Source of the DNA: Bryobacteraceae bacterium
Lineage (GTDB): Bacteria; Acidobacteriota; Terriglobia; Bryobacterales; Bryobacteraceae
Assembly (NCBI GenBank): GCA_947458745.1
Contig: CANGYQ010000006.1
Span: 62,001 to 126,000, forward strand
DNA length: 64,000 bases
Direction of reading: 5' to 3'
In this document: in pieces, positions 36,188-45,215 of the stretch
How the letters are laid out: every line of letters begins with the position of its first letter
Numbering within the stretch: position 1 is the stretch's first letter
Position numbers and translations under genes: made by a program
The notes under the pieces: generated by a model
Databases searched by the model: none
Seen by the model: the letters and a program-made list of their open reading frames with translations, nothing else
What the model was told of the DNA's origin: nothing

Positions 36188-37144
36188 TCAATCAGCCGTA
36201 CTGGTCCACGTACTGTTCGGTTCTAGTACCGTTCGGCTAAGGCCGCGCAGATATTCTAAGTGGGCCAGCACTTCATAAACGGCGAACCGGTAGTGGAACG
36301 AGGACAGCCGCCGGGGCCACAGAATTCCCACCAGCTCATGCGCTGTCCGCGGATGGATGCGCAGGGCGGTAATGATCTCATCGCACCGCTCATGATGGTG
36401 GGCGATCGTCTGCGCCGCCCACTCCCGGTGGCCGGAAAATGGCAGGCCGTGCGACGGGTACAGGGTGCCGCACTCAAGAGCCGCCACCCGCTCCAGTGAG
36501 GCGATGAAGTCCCCCAGCGCATCCTCTTCCGGCATCCAGCTAATGTTCGGCGTGATGTTTTCCAGGAGATGGTCGCCGGTTAACAGGGAGCCATCGTCAA
36601 AATGAAGGCAAACGTGCCCGGGAGAATGGCCGGGCGTCCAAACCACTTGGGCGGCCCCCAGCCGTTCACCGCCTTCCAGCAGCAGGTCCGGCTTCAGCCG
36701 CACAAAGCTGCGGCGCACATCCGTGAAGGCCGCGATCACCTTGGTCTGCAACTCCGCCGGCGTTCGCGCCAAATCGAGCGCGCCGTCCGGTTCGCGCCGC
36801 TGTTCGATGGCCTCCACCGTCTCTTCCAGCAGAGCAAACTCTCGCCGGTGCATCGCCAGCTTGGCACCGCTCAGCTCCAACACCTTCGGGGCCAGGCCCA
36901 TGTGGTCGGGATGCATGTGCGTCAGCAGCAGCAGCTTGATGTCGCCCCAGGCCACGCGTTCGCGCGCGAGCTGTGTCTCCAGCGCCGACAGACACTCCGG
37001 TGTCGTCATGCCGCAGTCCACTAAGGTCCAGCCGTCATCGACCGGAACCAGATAGGCGTTCACCTGGCCCAACTCCCAGGGCAGAGGCAGGTCCAGGCGG
37101 CGAATGCCGTGGCGGTTTTCCCTCTGGTGGTCGATCTCAGTCAC
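36188..37144 (-). CDS. MBL-fold metallo-hydrolase with C-terminal winged-helix region
   Basis: A 318-residue metallo-beta-lactamase-fold enzyme. The zinc motif is LLTHMHPDHMGLAPKV (HxHxDH), further ligands are the His in TPGHSPGHVCLHF and the Asp in LLTGDHLLENITPN, and a last His lies in YPSHGLPF. The C-terminal 80 residues (ITALRIHPRTAHELVGILWP) resemble the winged helix found in LACTB2-like proteins. The substrate could be a thioester, RNA or lactone. It is divergent from the amidohydrolase gene with 38 bases between the starts. Confidence 0.9.
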   Translation of the reverse strand: MTEIDHQRENRHGIRRLDLPLPWELGQVNAYLVPVDDGWTLVDCGMTTPECLSALETQLARERVAWGDIKLLLLTHMHPDHMGLAPKVLELSGAKLAMHRREFALLEETVEAIEQRREPDGALDLARTPAELQTKVIAAFTDVRRSFVRLKPDLLLEGGERLGAAQVVWTPGHSPGHVCLHFDDGSLLTGDHLLENITPNISWMPEEDALGDFIASLERVAALECGTLYPSHGLPFSGHREWAAQTIAHHHERCDEIITALRIHPRTAHELVGILWPRRLSSFHYRFAVYEVLAHLEYLRGLSRTVLEPNSTWTSTAD

Positions 37145-37182
37145 GCTTCCAGCGTACCCCCGCCAGATGGGAGAATCCTGGA

Positions 37183-38841
37183 ATGCTTCTCCGCTTTCGC
37201 CACTCGCTGTGGCTCGCTGGTACTCTGGCCGCCTGCGCCGGAACCGTTCTGGCTCAAACGCCTGCGCCGGTGGACCTTATCCTCCACAATGGTCACGTCT
37301 TCACCGCCAATGAACAGTTCTGGGTCGCCCAAGCCTTGGCCGTCCGCGAGGGCCGCATCGTGGCCGTGGGTGGTCCGGAACTGTTGAAGCAGTACACGGC
37401 CAAGCAAACCATCGACCTAAAGGGCCAAACCGCCCTGCCGGGCTTCATCGACGCGCACATCCACATCCGCGGCCAGGCGCGGCACTACGTGGACCTGACC
37501 GAGGTGAAGTCGATCCAGGAGATCCGCACCCTGGTCACCGCCAAGGCCAAGGAGCTTGGGAAAGGCCAGTGGATCAGCGGCTACGGCTGGTCAGAAGATG
37601 CGGTGGAAGAAAAGCGCAAGCCCAATCGCCGTGATCTCGACCAGGCTGCTCCCGAGAATCCCGTCGTGCTGACGCGTGCGGGTGGCCATTCCAGCGTGGG
37701 CAACAGCCTGGCGCTCTCCACCGCCAAGATCACCCGCGCCACGCCGGACCCTGACCGCGGCACCATCGAGCATGATGACCAAGGCGAGCCCACCGGCATT
37801 GTCCGTGAACGCAACGACGTCTTCACCAAGTTCCTACCCCGCGCAGACGCCGCGGAGCTTCGCGCCAGCCTGAAGAAGAACCTGCAAGCCCTGTTCGCCA
37901 AAGGCATCACCAGCATTGTCGATGCCGGTGGCTCAATGGACCTGTGGCCCGAATGGCAGAAAGTCTACGCCGAAACTCCCGACCTGCCCCGCGCCGCCAT
38001 GCAGATCCGTTGGGGCTTGGCTGAGGACATTAAGCGGTTCGGCAAAAAGACCGGCGATGGTGACGAGCGGCTTCGCGTGGGGGCCATCAAGATCTTCGTT
38101 GATGGTGGCTTCACCGGGCCTGCCGCCTACACCATCGCGCCCTACAAGAACCAGGGCGACTATCGCGGCAAGCTGACGATGAGCGAGGCCGCCCTGCTCA
38201 ACGCCTTCCGTCAGGCGCACGCGATGGGCTGGCAATTGGGTCTGCACACCATCGGTGACGGAGCGATTGAGCTGGCCGTCAACCTGCTGCACCAGGTGCT
38301 CCAGGAAGCGCCCCGCGCCGATCATCGGCATTACCTCAACCACTTCAGCATGACGCCGCCTGAGGCCACCTACGCCCGGATGGCGGCCGACCAGATCTGG
38401 ATCGCCCAGCAGCCCAACTTCACCTATACGCTGGAAGGCCGCTACGCCGACTATCTCGACGACGCCCGGGCGCAGTTGAACAACCCCGTCGCCACGCCGA
38501 TCAAGAAGGGTATCTTCGTCGGCTTCTCCAGCGACATTCTCCCCATCGGGCCCATGTACGGCCTCTATGCCGCTGTCACCCGGAAGGGGATGTCGGGCAA
38601 GGTGTGGGGTGAATCGGAGCGCATCTCCACGGCCGACGCCATCGCCCGCTACACCCGTTACGCCGCCGCGTTTACGCGAGAAGAGAAGACCAAAGGCACG
38701 CTGGAAGTGGGCAAGCTGGCCGACATCGTGGTGCTGCCGGTGAATCCGCTGACGGTGGCTCCGGAGAAGCTGCTGACCACTCCGGTCGCCATGACGCTGG
38801 TGGGTGGCAAGGTGGTCTACCGGGGTTCAGTGGCCCACTAG
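37183..38841 (+). CDS. Secreted amidohydrolase, YtcJ-like
   Basis: A 552-residue amidohydrolase superfamily member with a signal peptide (cleavage near VLAQTP). The small beta domain begins PVDLILHNGHVFTANE, the metal motif is LPGFIDAHIHIRGQ, and WISGYGWSEDAVEEKRKPNR, KIFVDGGFTGPAAYT and HTIGDGAIELAVNLLH are typical of the YtcJ group. The C-terminal GKLADIVVLPVNPLT is also conserved. Substrates of this group are mostly unknown N-acyl or cyclic amides. GGGAG 9 bases upstream supports the ATG at 37183. The stop overlaps the convergent AlkA-like gene by 4 bases. Confidence 0.92.
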   Translation: MLLRFRHSLWLAGTLAACAGTVLAQTPAPVDLILHNGHVFTANEQFWVAQALAVREGRIVAVGGPELLKQYTAKQTIDLKGQTALPGFIDAHIHIRGQARHYVDLTEVKSIQEIRTLVTAKAKELGKGQWISGYGWSEDAVEEKRKPNRRDLDQAAPENPVVLTRAGGHSSVGNSLALSTAKITRATPDPDRGTIEHDDQGEPTGIVRERNDVFTKFLPRADAAELRASLKKNLQALFAKGITSIVDAGGSMDLWPEWQKVYAETPDLPRAAMQIRWGLAEDIKRFGKKTGDGDERLRVGAIKIFVDGGFTGPAAYTIAPYKNQGDYRGKLTMSEAALLNAFRQAHAMGWQLGLHTIGDGAIELAVNLLHQVLQEAPRADHRHYLNHFSMTPPEATYARMAADQIWIAQQPNFTYTLEGRYADYLDDARAQLNNPVATPIKKGIFVGFSSDILPIGPMYGLYAAVTRKGMSGKVWGESERISTADAIARYTRYAAAFTREEKTKGTLEVGKLADIVVLPVNPLTVAPEKLLTTPVAMTLVGGKVVYRGSVAH

Positions 38842-39437
38842 ATCTCGGCTGACCCATCCAGGCTGCGCCACAGATACCAACTGGCCACTGTTGCCCACGG
38901 CCGCCACGGCTTGGCGATCTCGATCATCTCTTCCGGCTTCGGCAGCGCCTCCAGTTGATAGGCCCGCTTCATCGCCGCCCGGATGCCCAGGTCGGCCGTG
39001 GGCAGGATGTCGTGGCGCTGCAGGGCGAACATCAAAAACATCTGCGCCGTCCAGACGCCGATGCCCTTCACCTGCGTCAGGTGGCCGATCACCTCGTCAT
39101 CGGCCATCGCGGCCAATGGCGGAAACCTAAGCTGCCGGGAACGCGTCTTTTCAGCTAGATCGCGGATGTAGGAAGCTTTCTGGCCCGATAGGCCGCAGGC
39201 CCGCAGCTCCTCCGGCGTCAGCCGTAAAATTGAGGTGGGCGTCAGCTTGCCGCAAGTGGCCACCATGCGGCCAATGACGGTGACGGCCGCTTTACCGCTA
39301 ATCTGCTGGTAGACAATGGAACGGACCAGGGTGGAAAAATCGGCCGGGCGATATTGGATCGCGTACGGGCCCACTTGGCCGATGATCTGTTTGAGTATCG
39401 GATCGGACGACTTCAAATGACGCAAAGCCTGTTGCAC
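38838..39437 (-). CDS. DNA-3-methyladenine glycosylase, AlkA-like (HhH-GPD)
   Basis: A 199-residue base-excision repair glycosylase. The HhH motif is LTQVKGIGVWTAQMFLMFAL (about 122-141) and the catalytic Asp is in ILPTADLGIRAAM. FSTLVRSIVYQQISGKAA and LRACGLSGQKASYIRDLA are also family features. It lacks the N-terminal TATA-box-like domain of the E. coli enzyme, as in many short homologues. The start is a GTG at 39437 and overlaps the 5' end of the divergent VWFA gene by 21 bases. Confidence 0.9.
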   Translation of the reverse strand: MQQALRHLKSSDPILKQIIGQVGPYAIQYRPADFSTLVRSIVYQQISGKAAVTVIGRMVATCGKLTPTSILRLTPEELRACGLSGQKASYIRDLAEKTRSRQLRFPPLAAMADDEVIGHLTQVKGIGVWTAQMFLMFALQRHDILPTADLGIRAAMKRAYQLEALPKPEEMIEIAKPWRPWATVASWYLWRSLDGSAEI

Positions 39438-40412
39438 AAAATCGAGTATCCACTATCACGCCGCCACCTGCTGGCAGGTGCTTTTCTCTCCGGCGGCGGG
39501 CTGCTCCGCGCCCAGCAGGACGCCGTGATCAGGGTGGATGTGGACCGCGTCAACATCCTGTTCAGCGTCCGCGACAAACAGAACGCCTACGTCACCGGAC
39601 TCACCGCCGAGGATCTGGAGATTCGCGAAGACGGCAAGCTGCAGGAGATCAAGAGCTTCACTAAGGAAACCGACCTACCGCTCACACTCGGCCTGCTCGT
39701 CGATGTCTCCGGCAGCCAACGCCGCCTGATCGAAGACGAACGCCGCGCCGCGTCCCTGTTCTTCCGCCAGGTGATCCGGCAAAAGGACATGGCCTTCCTG
39801 ATGAGCTTCGGGACGGAAACGGAGCTGTTGCAGGATTCCACCAACTCCGTCCGGCTGCTGGAAAAGTCGTTGAGCGAACTGCGGGAAAGCGGCGGGGGAG
39901 CTGGCTACGTCGGCGGCATCGCGGGCAACCCGGGTGCCATCCCGCAATCCAACCCGCGCGGGACTCTGATGTTCGACGCCGTCTATCTGGGGGCCAAGGA
40001 AAAGCTGGCCACTGAGGTGGGCCGCAAGGCGATGGTACTGATCACCGATGGCATGGACCAGGGCAGCCGCGTCTCGATTGACGAAGCCATCCGCACCTCC
40101 TTGCGCTCCGATTCGCTCATCTACAGCATCTACTACGTTGATCAGGCCGCCTACGGCTTCGGCGGCACCAGCGACTCCGCATTGAAGAAAATGGCTGAAG
40201 AGACGGGCGGGCGCCTGTTCCGCGTGGACCGCAAGAATACGCTTGAAATGATCTTCAACCAGATCCAGCAGGAGATGCGGAGCCAGTACGCCATCAGTTA
40301 CTCCTCCACCAACCCGGCCCGCGATGGCGCCTTCCGCAAGCTGGAAATCCGGTCCAAGAACAAAGACCACAAAGTGCAGGCCCGCAAAGGTTACTTCGCT
40401 CCCGGCAGCTAG
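39417..40412 (+). CDS. Acidobacterial-type VWFA-domain protein
   Basis: A 331-residue secreted protein of the acidobacterial VWFA-related group (TIGR03436 type). A leader with twin Arg (PLSRRHLLAGAFLSGGG) is followed by a short beta domain (VNILFSVRDKQNAYVTGLTA, DLEIREDGKLQEI) and the VWA domain with the MIDAS motif LLVDVSGSQRRL and LITDGMDQGSRVSID. The function is unknown; such proteins bind other proteins through a metal site. The ATG at 39417 is needed to include the leader, and lies inside the 5' end of the divergent glycosylase gene. The gene ends 2 bases from the convergent truA stop. Confidence 0.88.
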   Translation: MTQSLLHKIEYPLSRRHLLAGAFLSGGGLLRAQQDAVIRVDVDRVNILFSVRDKQNAYVTGLTAEDLEIREDGKLQEIKSFTKETDLPLTLGLLVDVSGSQRRLIEDERRAASLFFRQVIRQKDMAFLMSFGTETELLQDSTNSVRLLEKSLSELRESGGGAGYVGGIAGNPGAIPQSNPRGTLMFDAVYLGAKEKLATEVGRKAMVLITDGMDQGSRVSIDEAIRTSLRSDSLIYSIYYVDQAAYGFGGTSDSALKKMAEETGGRLFRVDRKNTLEMIFNQIQQEMRSQYAISYSSTNPARDGAFRKLEIRSKNKDHKVQARKGYFAPGS

Positions 40413-40414
40413 CT

Positions 40415-41161
40415 TCAACCAGCCGGCGGGTACTCGACGCTCACCAGGAACAGGCCCCGCGCCGGAACCGTATTGCCGCAGCGCGGCGGCCACTGGTCTG
40501 GTTGAATGTTGCCCCGGCCCGCCTCGATCAGTGTGCCCACTAAGTTGCGCACCATGTGCTTCAAGAAGCCCGTTCCGCGCACGCGGTAGATCAGCCATTC
40601 CGGCTGCCCATCCAGCACTGACGAGAAGATGGTCCGCACCATGTTGTACCCGTCCTGGTAGCGCGGGTCGGCCGCGGCGAACACCGTCATGTCGTGGGTT
40701 CCCGTGAACACTTCTGCCATCAGCTTCATGGCCGCGTGATTCAACGGGTAGGGGTGGTGGTACACGTAGTGGCGCTCAAACGGCGGGCAGGATTCGCCCA
40801 GGTAGATGCGGTACTCATACGTCTTGGCCACCGCATCCAGGCGCGCATGGAACTCCGGCGGCATCTCGGCCACCTCCAGAATGCGAATGCTCGCGGGCAG
40901 CAGCCGGTTCATCGCCTTGCGCAGATTCTCCACCGGGATCGGGTTGGTCAAGTCGAACGAAGCCACCTGGCCCAGCGCATGCACTCCGGCATCGGTGCGG
41001 CCTGAGCCGAAAATGCGGACCGGTGCTTCTTCAATCCGCGAGAGGATGGCGGAGACAGTGGCCTCCACCGTTGGCAAACCCGGCTGGATCTGCCACCCAT
41101 GGAACTCCGTTCCGTCGTAAGCCAGCGTCATCCGCAGGCGGCGCGCTGGACCTCGCATCAT
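40415..41161 (-). CDS. truA: tRNA pseudouridine(38-40) synthase
   Basis: A 248-residue TruA that isomerises uridines 38-40 in the anticodon arm. It shows MTLAYDGTEFHGWQIQPG, the catalytic Asp in RIFGSGRTDAGVHALGQVA, YEYRIYLG, and FLKHMVRNLVGTLIEAGRG. The tandem ATG at 41161 was taken; a GTG at 41182 in the same frame would add seven residues and cannot be excluded. The gene lies downstream of the carboxylase pair on the same strand with a 60-base gap. Confidence 0.94.
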   Translation of the reverse strand: MMRGPARRLRMTLAYDGTEFHGWQIQPGLPTVEATVSAILSRIEEAPVRIFGSGRTDAGVHALGQVASFDLTNPIPVENLRKAMNRLLPASIRILEVAEMPPEFHARLDAVAKTYEYRIYLGESCPPFERHYVYHHPYPLNHAAMKLMAEVFTGTHDMTVFAAADPRYQDGYNMVRTIFSSVLDGQPEWLIYRVRGTGFLKHMVRNLVGTLIEAGRGNIQPDQWPPRCGNTVPARGLFLVSVEYPPAG

Positions 41162-41220
41162 CTTTGGCACCGGTCGTCCCACCCGCCGCCGGAGTTAGGA
41201 AGAAAACGCATCAGCCTTCA

Positions 41221-41622
41221 CTACTCAATCAGCGCCAGCGTCTGGCCCGCCGTCACCGTGGAGCCCGGCTCCGCCTTCAAGTTCTTGACGACCCCATCCT
41301 TGGGCGACTTGATCTCGTTCTGCATCTTCATGGCCTCCACTACCAGGATTCCCTGGCCCGCCGCCACGGTATCGCCATCGGCCACCAGCAGCCGGATCAC
41401 CTTGCCGGGCATGGTGGTGGAGATCTTCGCCGGGCCGCGCGACGCCCGCTGACGCTCCTGCGCGGACTCTTCCGTCTCCAAGAAAAACGACAAACCGCGC
41501 GCATCATACTGCTCGCCCTGCGCGCGAATTTCGAAACTCGCCCCGCCGCTCAGTACGGACCAGACGCCCGGCTCCACTTCGATCACATCCGGCTTGGTTG
41601 AGCTTTTCGGTATGGAACTCAT
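41221..41622 (-). CDS. Biotin carboxyl carrier protein with BT-like part, acyl-CoA carboxylase type
   Basis: A 133-residue biotinyl protein. The C-terminal domain (about 62-133) has MPGKVIRLLVADGDTVAAG and the biotinylation motif VVEAMKMQNEI with the modified Lys. The first 55 residues (VEPGVWSVLSGGASFEI) resemble the BT domain that links the biotin carboxylase to the carrier in propionyl- or methylcrotonyl-CoA carboxylase alpha subunits, and there is no Ala/Pro linker of AccB type. With the overlapping upstream gene it looks like a split alpha subunit. Confidence 0.85.
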   Translation of the reverse strand: MSSIPKSSTKPDVIEVEPGVWSVLSGGASFEIRAQGEQYDARGLSFFLETEESAQERQRASRGPAKISTTMPGKVIRLLVADGDTVAAGQGILVVEAMKMQNEIKSPKDGVVKNLKAEPGSTVTAGQTLALIE

Positions 41623-43091
41623 CGGTAGAGAGACCTCCGGTTCTCCTGCTTCCAGGCACTGCCCCCGCGGCCGTCCGGAGGCGCGATGGCTGGCGCGCGC
41701 GGGATCGCCTGGGCCGCAGCCGCCAGCTCCGCCGGAATGATGGGCACCGGCAGCTTGAAGCCATCCAGAAAGGCCGTGTTGATGTCGCCCGCCACAAATC
41801 GCGGATCATCCAGGATCGCGCGAAACAGCGGCAGGTTGGCCGTAATCCCGCCCACATACGCCTCACTCAGCGCGCGCCGCAATCGCGCGACGGTCGCCTC
41901 TCGCGTGGCCCCGTAGACGCAGAGCTTGGCCAGCAGCGGGTCATACTCCAGCGGTACGGTCCAGCCGGGGTAGACGCCGGAATCCACGCGAATGCCCGGG
42001 CCGGACGGCATGTCAAAACGGGTCAGCTTGCCCGGTTGTGGCAGAAACGTCTCTGGGTCTTCCGCATACACGCGACACTCCATCGCCCAGCCGCGCAGCT
42101 GCACGTCGTCCTGCGTGAACGGCAGCGGCAACCCCGCCGCGACATCCAGTTGCAGGTGCACCAGGTCCAGGCCGGTCACCAGCTCCGTCACCGGATGCTC
42201 CACTTGCAGGCGCGTGTTCATTTCCAGAAAGTAGAAATTGCGGTCCGCATCCACCAGAAACTCCGCCGTACCCGCATTGACGTAGCCCGCCGCCTGCGCC
42301 GCCCGCACGGCCGCCTCACCCATTGCCTGCCGCATCTCCGGATACTGGGCCACCAGCGGGGAAGGGCACTCCTCAATCACTTTCTGGTGGCGCCGTTGGA
42401 TGGAACATTCACGCTCCCCCAAATGCACGCAATGCCCATGCTGATCCGCAAACAGCTGGATCTCGATGTGCCGCGGCTTCAGCACTAGCTTCTCGATGAA
42501 CACCTCGCTGGACTTGAAGCTCCGCTCCGCTTCGCTCGACGCATCGCGCAACGCCGCCATAAACTGATCCGCGGAATGCACCGCGCGCATTCCCTTGCCC
42601 CCACCGCCCGCCGCCGCCTTCAGCAGCACCGGAAACCCGATCTGCCGCGCGATCTCCAGCGCCTGTTCGGGGTCCGCGATCGCTTCCTCGGTGCCGGGCA
42701 GCACCGGTGTCCCCGCGGCAATGGCCAGCCGCCGCGCCGCTGTCTTTGAGCCCAGTTTCTCGATCGCGCTGGCCGGCGGGCCAATAAACACGATGCCCGC
42801 CTCCGCGCAGGCCGCCGAGAAGCCGGCGTTCTCGCTCAAGAAGCCATAGCCCGGGTGGATCGCCTCCGCCCCGCAACGCCGCGCGATATCGAGAATCTTG
42901 TCGATTCGCAGGTACGTGTCGGCCGAGGCACTTCCCTCCAGCGGATACGCTTCATCCGCCATGCGAACGGCCAGCGACGGCCGGTCCACATCAGAATAGA
43001 CCGCCACGCTCCGGATGCCGCGCTCCCGCAATGCACGGATCACACGGACGGCGATCTCACCCCTGTTGGCGACCAGCACCTTCGAGAACAT
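41619..43091 (-). CDS. Biotin carboxylase subunit of an acyl-CoA carboxylase
   Basis: A 490-residue ATP-grasp biotin carboxylase that carboxylates the biotin of the carrier protein with bicarbonate and ATP. It shows KVLVANRGEIAVRVIRAL, HPGYGFLSENAGFSAAC, the ATP lid KAAAGGGGKGMRAVHS, ECSIQRRHQKVIEE and the signature FLEMNTRLQVEHPVTEL. After the ATP-grasp domain comes the usual C-terminal domain. Its stop overlaps the carrier gene start (ATGA, 41619-41622). The carboxyltransferase gene is not in the window. It is divergent from the Fur-family gene with 65 bases between. Confidence 0.93.
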   Translation of the reverse strand: MFSKVLVANRGEIAVRVIRALRERGIRSVAVYSDVDRPSLAVRMADEAYPLEGSASADTYLRIDKILDIARRCGAEAIHPGYGFLSENAGFSAACAEAGIVFIGPPASAIEKLGSKTAARRLAIAAGTPVLPGTEEAIADPEQALEIARQIGFPVLLKAAAGGGGKGMRAVHSADQFMAALRDASSEAERSFKSSEVFIEKLVLKPRHIEIQLFADQHGHCVHLGERECSIQRRHQKVIEECPSPLVAQYPEMRQAMGEAAVRAAQAAGYVNAGTAEFLVDADRNFYFLEMNTRLQVEHPVTELVTGLDLVHLQLDVAAGLPLPFTQDDVQLRGWAMECRVYAEDPETFLPQPGKLTRFDMPSGPGIRVDSGVYPGWTVPLEYDPLLAKLCVYGATREATVARLRRALSEAYVGGITANLPLFRAILDDPRFVAGDINTAFLDGFKLPVPIIPAELAAAAQAIPRAPAIAPPDGRGGSAWKQENRRSLYR

Positions 43092-43156
43092 GTAGGCACA
43101 GTGTAACGCGCTCCCCGATCCGCTTTCCGGCGGGCGGCACGTGCGAAACTAGCGTT

Positions 43157-43678
43157 ATGTCCAGTGCTGCGCCTTCGGCTGAACCGCGCAACAAAACCCG
43201 GGAGTCGTTGAAACACCATGGCGTCCGCCTGACGCGCCAGCGGCAGATCCTGCTCGATCTGATCGACAACTCCGGTGAGCATCTCGACGCCGAACGTCTG
43301 TTTCAACTGGCCAAGCTGAAAGACCCCAAGCTCAACCGCGTCACCGTCTACCGCACGCTGAAGATGTTGAAGGAAAGCGGTCTGGTGGATGAGCTGGATC
43401 TGATGCACCAGGCCGGTGACCAGCACTTTTACGAAACCCGCCTCAAGCAGGAACACGCCCACATCATTTGTCTGCGCTGTGGCCGCGTGGAAGAGTTTTT
43501 TGGTGAACCATTGCAGAAGCTGCGGCGGCAAGTAGAAAGCCACTTCGGCTTCCAGATCATGCTGGCCCGCACTGAGATCGGCGGCTATTGCGCCCACTGC
43601 CAGGCTCTGCGCGCGCAGGAGATGCGGGAAGTAGCGGAGCAGCCCGCCCTGCCGCCAGTTCGCCGGAAGCCGCTGTGA
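43157..43678 (+). CDS. Fur family transcriptional regulator
   Basis: A 173-residue metal-responsive repressor. The winged helix spans about 15-85 (GVRLTRQRQILLDLIDNSG and LNRVTVYRTLKMLKESGLV), and the dimer and metal domain has DQHFYETR, EHAHIICLRCGRVEEF and GGYCAHCQALRAQE with two CxxC pairs for structural zinc. Whether it senses iron, zinc or peroxide cannot be told. The ATG at 43157 fits the family N-terminus. A 12-bp tandem repeat and then the FHA/phosphatase gene follow on the same strand. Confidence 0.9.
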   Translation: MSSAAPSAEPRNKTRESLKHHGVRLTRQRQILLDLIDNSGEHLDAERLFQLAKLKDPKLNRVTVYRTLKMLKESGLVDELDLMHQAGDQHFYETRLKQEHAHIICLRCGRVEEFFGEPLQKLRRQVESHFGFQIMLARTEIGGYCAHCQALRAQEMREVAEQPALPPVRRKPL

Positions 43679-43686
43679 GCTCAACC

Positions 43687-43746
43687 GTGAACCTGCCCCT
43701 GAACCTGCCCCTGAACCTGCACCTGAACCTGCCCCTGAACCTGACT
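43687..43746. repeat. Five-copy 12-bp tandem repeat
   Basis: Five consecutive 12-bp units fill the gap between the Fur-family gene and the FHA gene. The consensus is CTGAACCTGCCC; the first unit starts with G, the third has CAC and the last ends ACT. The array starts 8 bases after the fur stop and ends just before the GAGG ribosome binding site of the next gene. It is not in frame with either gene. Confidence 0.85.
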
Positions 43747-43760
43747 GTGAGGCTATTTCC

Positions 43761-45209
43761 GTGTTTCTAGCCATTGATGGTCCCGACGGCGAGCGTCAGG
43801 CCGCACTCGCGGAGTTTCCTTTTTTTGTCGGCCGCCAGCCCGAGAACCATCTGGTGCTGGCCGATTCGCGCGTCTCCCGCACTCACGCCCGGATCTTGCG
43901 GGAAGCCGAGGGCCTGTGGATTGAAGATGCCGGTAGCCGGCTGGGTATCACCGTGAACGGTGATGCCGTCAAGCGCCAGGAACTCCGCGCCGGTGACATT
44001 GTCGAAGTGGGCCCCTACCGCCTGACCCTGCGCACGCCCACCCCCGACGCCTTCGCCCGCTTGCGCGAAGTGCTGGAAGTGGTGCGGTCGATGGAGGGCA
44101 CTTTCTCACCCCAGCGGATTCTCGATGCCATCGTCGATGCCGCACTCCGGATCACCAGTTCCCAACGGGGCTTCCTGTTCCTGCGCCGTGCTGGCGCGGT
44201 CACTATGGCCGCCGCCCGCAGCGAAGGCGGAGAATGCCTCAGCGAGGAGTGCATCCGTGTGCCCCGCCGCTTGATCGATGAAGCCATCTCCAAGCGCGAC
44301 GCCTACGTGTTGAACTTTGACACCGAGCAGAGCTTTGACCCCGGCCAAACCGTCGTCCTGCTGGACCTGCGCAGCAGCGTCTTCGTCCCGCTCCCACGCG
44401 CCGACGGTGTCCTCTACCTCGACTCCCGGATTACCTCATCCGATCTCGCCTCCGGCAAGCGCGAACTACTGGAGACACTGGCGCTTGAAGCCACTACGGT
44501 GATCGAGTCCGCCCGCGGCATCGAAGAACGCCAGCATCGCCGCAAGCTGGAAGATGAACTCTCCCTGGCCCGCACCATCCAGCAAAGCCTGCTGCCGCGC
44601 ACCTTTCCCGATTGCGGCTGGATGCGATCCTGGGGCGTCAACATCCCCTCCCGCCAGATTGGCGGCGACTCGTTCGACGTCCACCAGTTGAGCGAGGACG
44701 AGTGGCTGATCTCGATCGCCGACGTCTCCGGCAAGGGTGCCGGTGCCGCTCTGCTCGCCTCGCTGATTCAAGGCGCGCTCTTCATGTCCGGCAGTGACAT
44801 TCTGGGCGCGGTCACCAAGCTGAACCGCTTTATCTTGGACCGCTCGCAGGGTGAACAGTACGCCACCATGTTTTTGGGCGTCCTGTCGCGCGATGGCCTG
44901 TTGCGCTACATCAACGCCGGACACGTCGCGCCGCTGGTGGTCGGCCGCGCCTCCCTCGATTCTTCCGGCATGCCGGTGGGCCTGATCGAGATCGCCACCT
45001 GGGAAGAACAGCAAGTGCACCTCGAAAAAGGCGACCGCCTGATCGCCTACAGCGACGGCCTCTCCGACGCCCTCGACGTCAACCAGCTAGGCACGACAGA
45101 TGCCGAGCTGAAAGAGACGCTGAAGCAGTTCACCTCACCCGAAGATGACGTCACCGTACTAGTCGTCGATTTCGAGCCCCCCTGCTTTACCCTGCCCAAA
45201 CTCAATTGA
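43761..45209 (+). CDS. FHA-GAF-PP2C (SpoIIE/RsbU-type) phosphatase
   Basis: A 482-residue signalling protein. The FHA domain (about 1-95) has FPFFVGRQPENHLVLADSRV and SRTHARILREA, which bind phosphothreonine. A GAF-like domain (about 105-260) follows, then a coiled linker (EERQHRRKLEDELSLARTIQ) and the PP2C domain (about 275-475) with QQSLLPRTFPDCGW, GGDSFDVHQL, ISIADVSGKGAGAALL and DRLIAYSDGLSDA carrying the metal-binding Asp residues. RsbU-type phosphatases act on anti-sigma antagonist proteins; none is next to it. The start is GTG at 43761 with GAGG 8 bases upstream. Confidence 0.9.
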   Translation: MFLAIDGPDGERQAALAEFPFFVGRQPENHLVLADSRVSRTHARILREAEGLWIEDAGSRLGITVNGDAVKRQELRAGDIVEVGPYRLTLRTPTPDAFARLREVLEVVRSMEGTFSPQRILDAIVDAALRITSSQRGFLFLRRAGAVTMAAARSEGGECLSEECIRVPRRLIDEAISKRDAYVLNFDTEQSFDPGQTVVLLDLRSSVFVPLPRADGVLYLDSRITSSDLASGKRELLETLALEATTVIESARGIEERQHRRKLEDELSLARTIQQSLLPRTFPDCGWMRSWGVNIPSRQIGGDSFDVHQLSEDEWLISIADVSGKGAGAALLASLIQGALFMSGSDILGAVTKLNRFILDRSQGEQYATMFLGVLSRDGLLRYINAGHVAPLVVGRASLDSSGMPVGLIEIATWEEQQVHLEKGDRLIAYSDGLSDALDVNQLGTTDAELKETLKQFTSPEDDVTVLVVDFEPPCFTLPKLN

Positions 45210-45215
45210 TGGTCC

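Noticed and set aside
43040..43774. Minus-strand frame of 244 codons with a Gly-Ser-Ala repeat at its N-terminus
   Set aside because: It is antisense to the Fur-family gene, and the repeat is only the reverse translation of the 12-bp tandem array.
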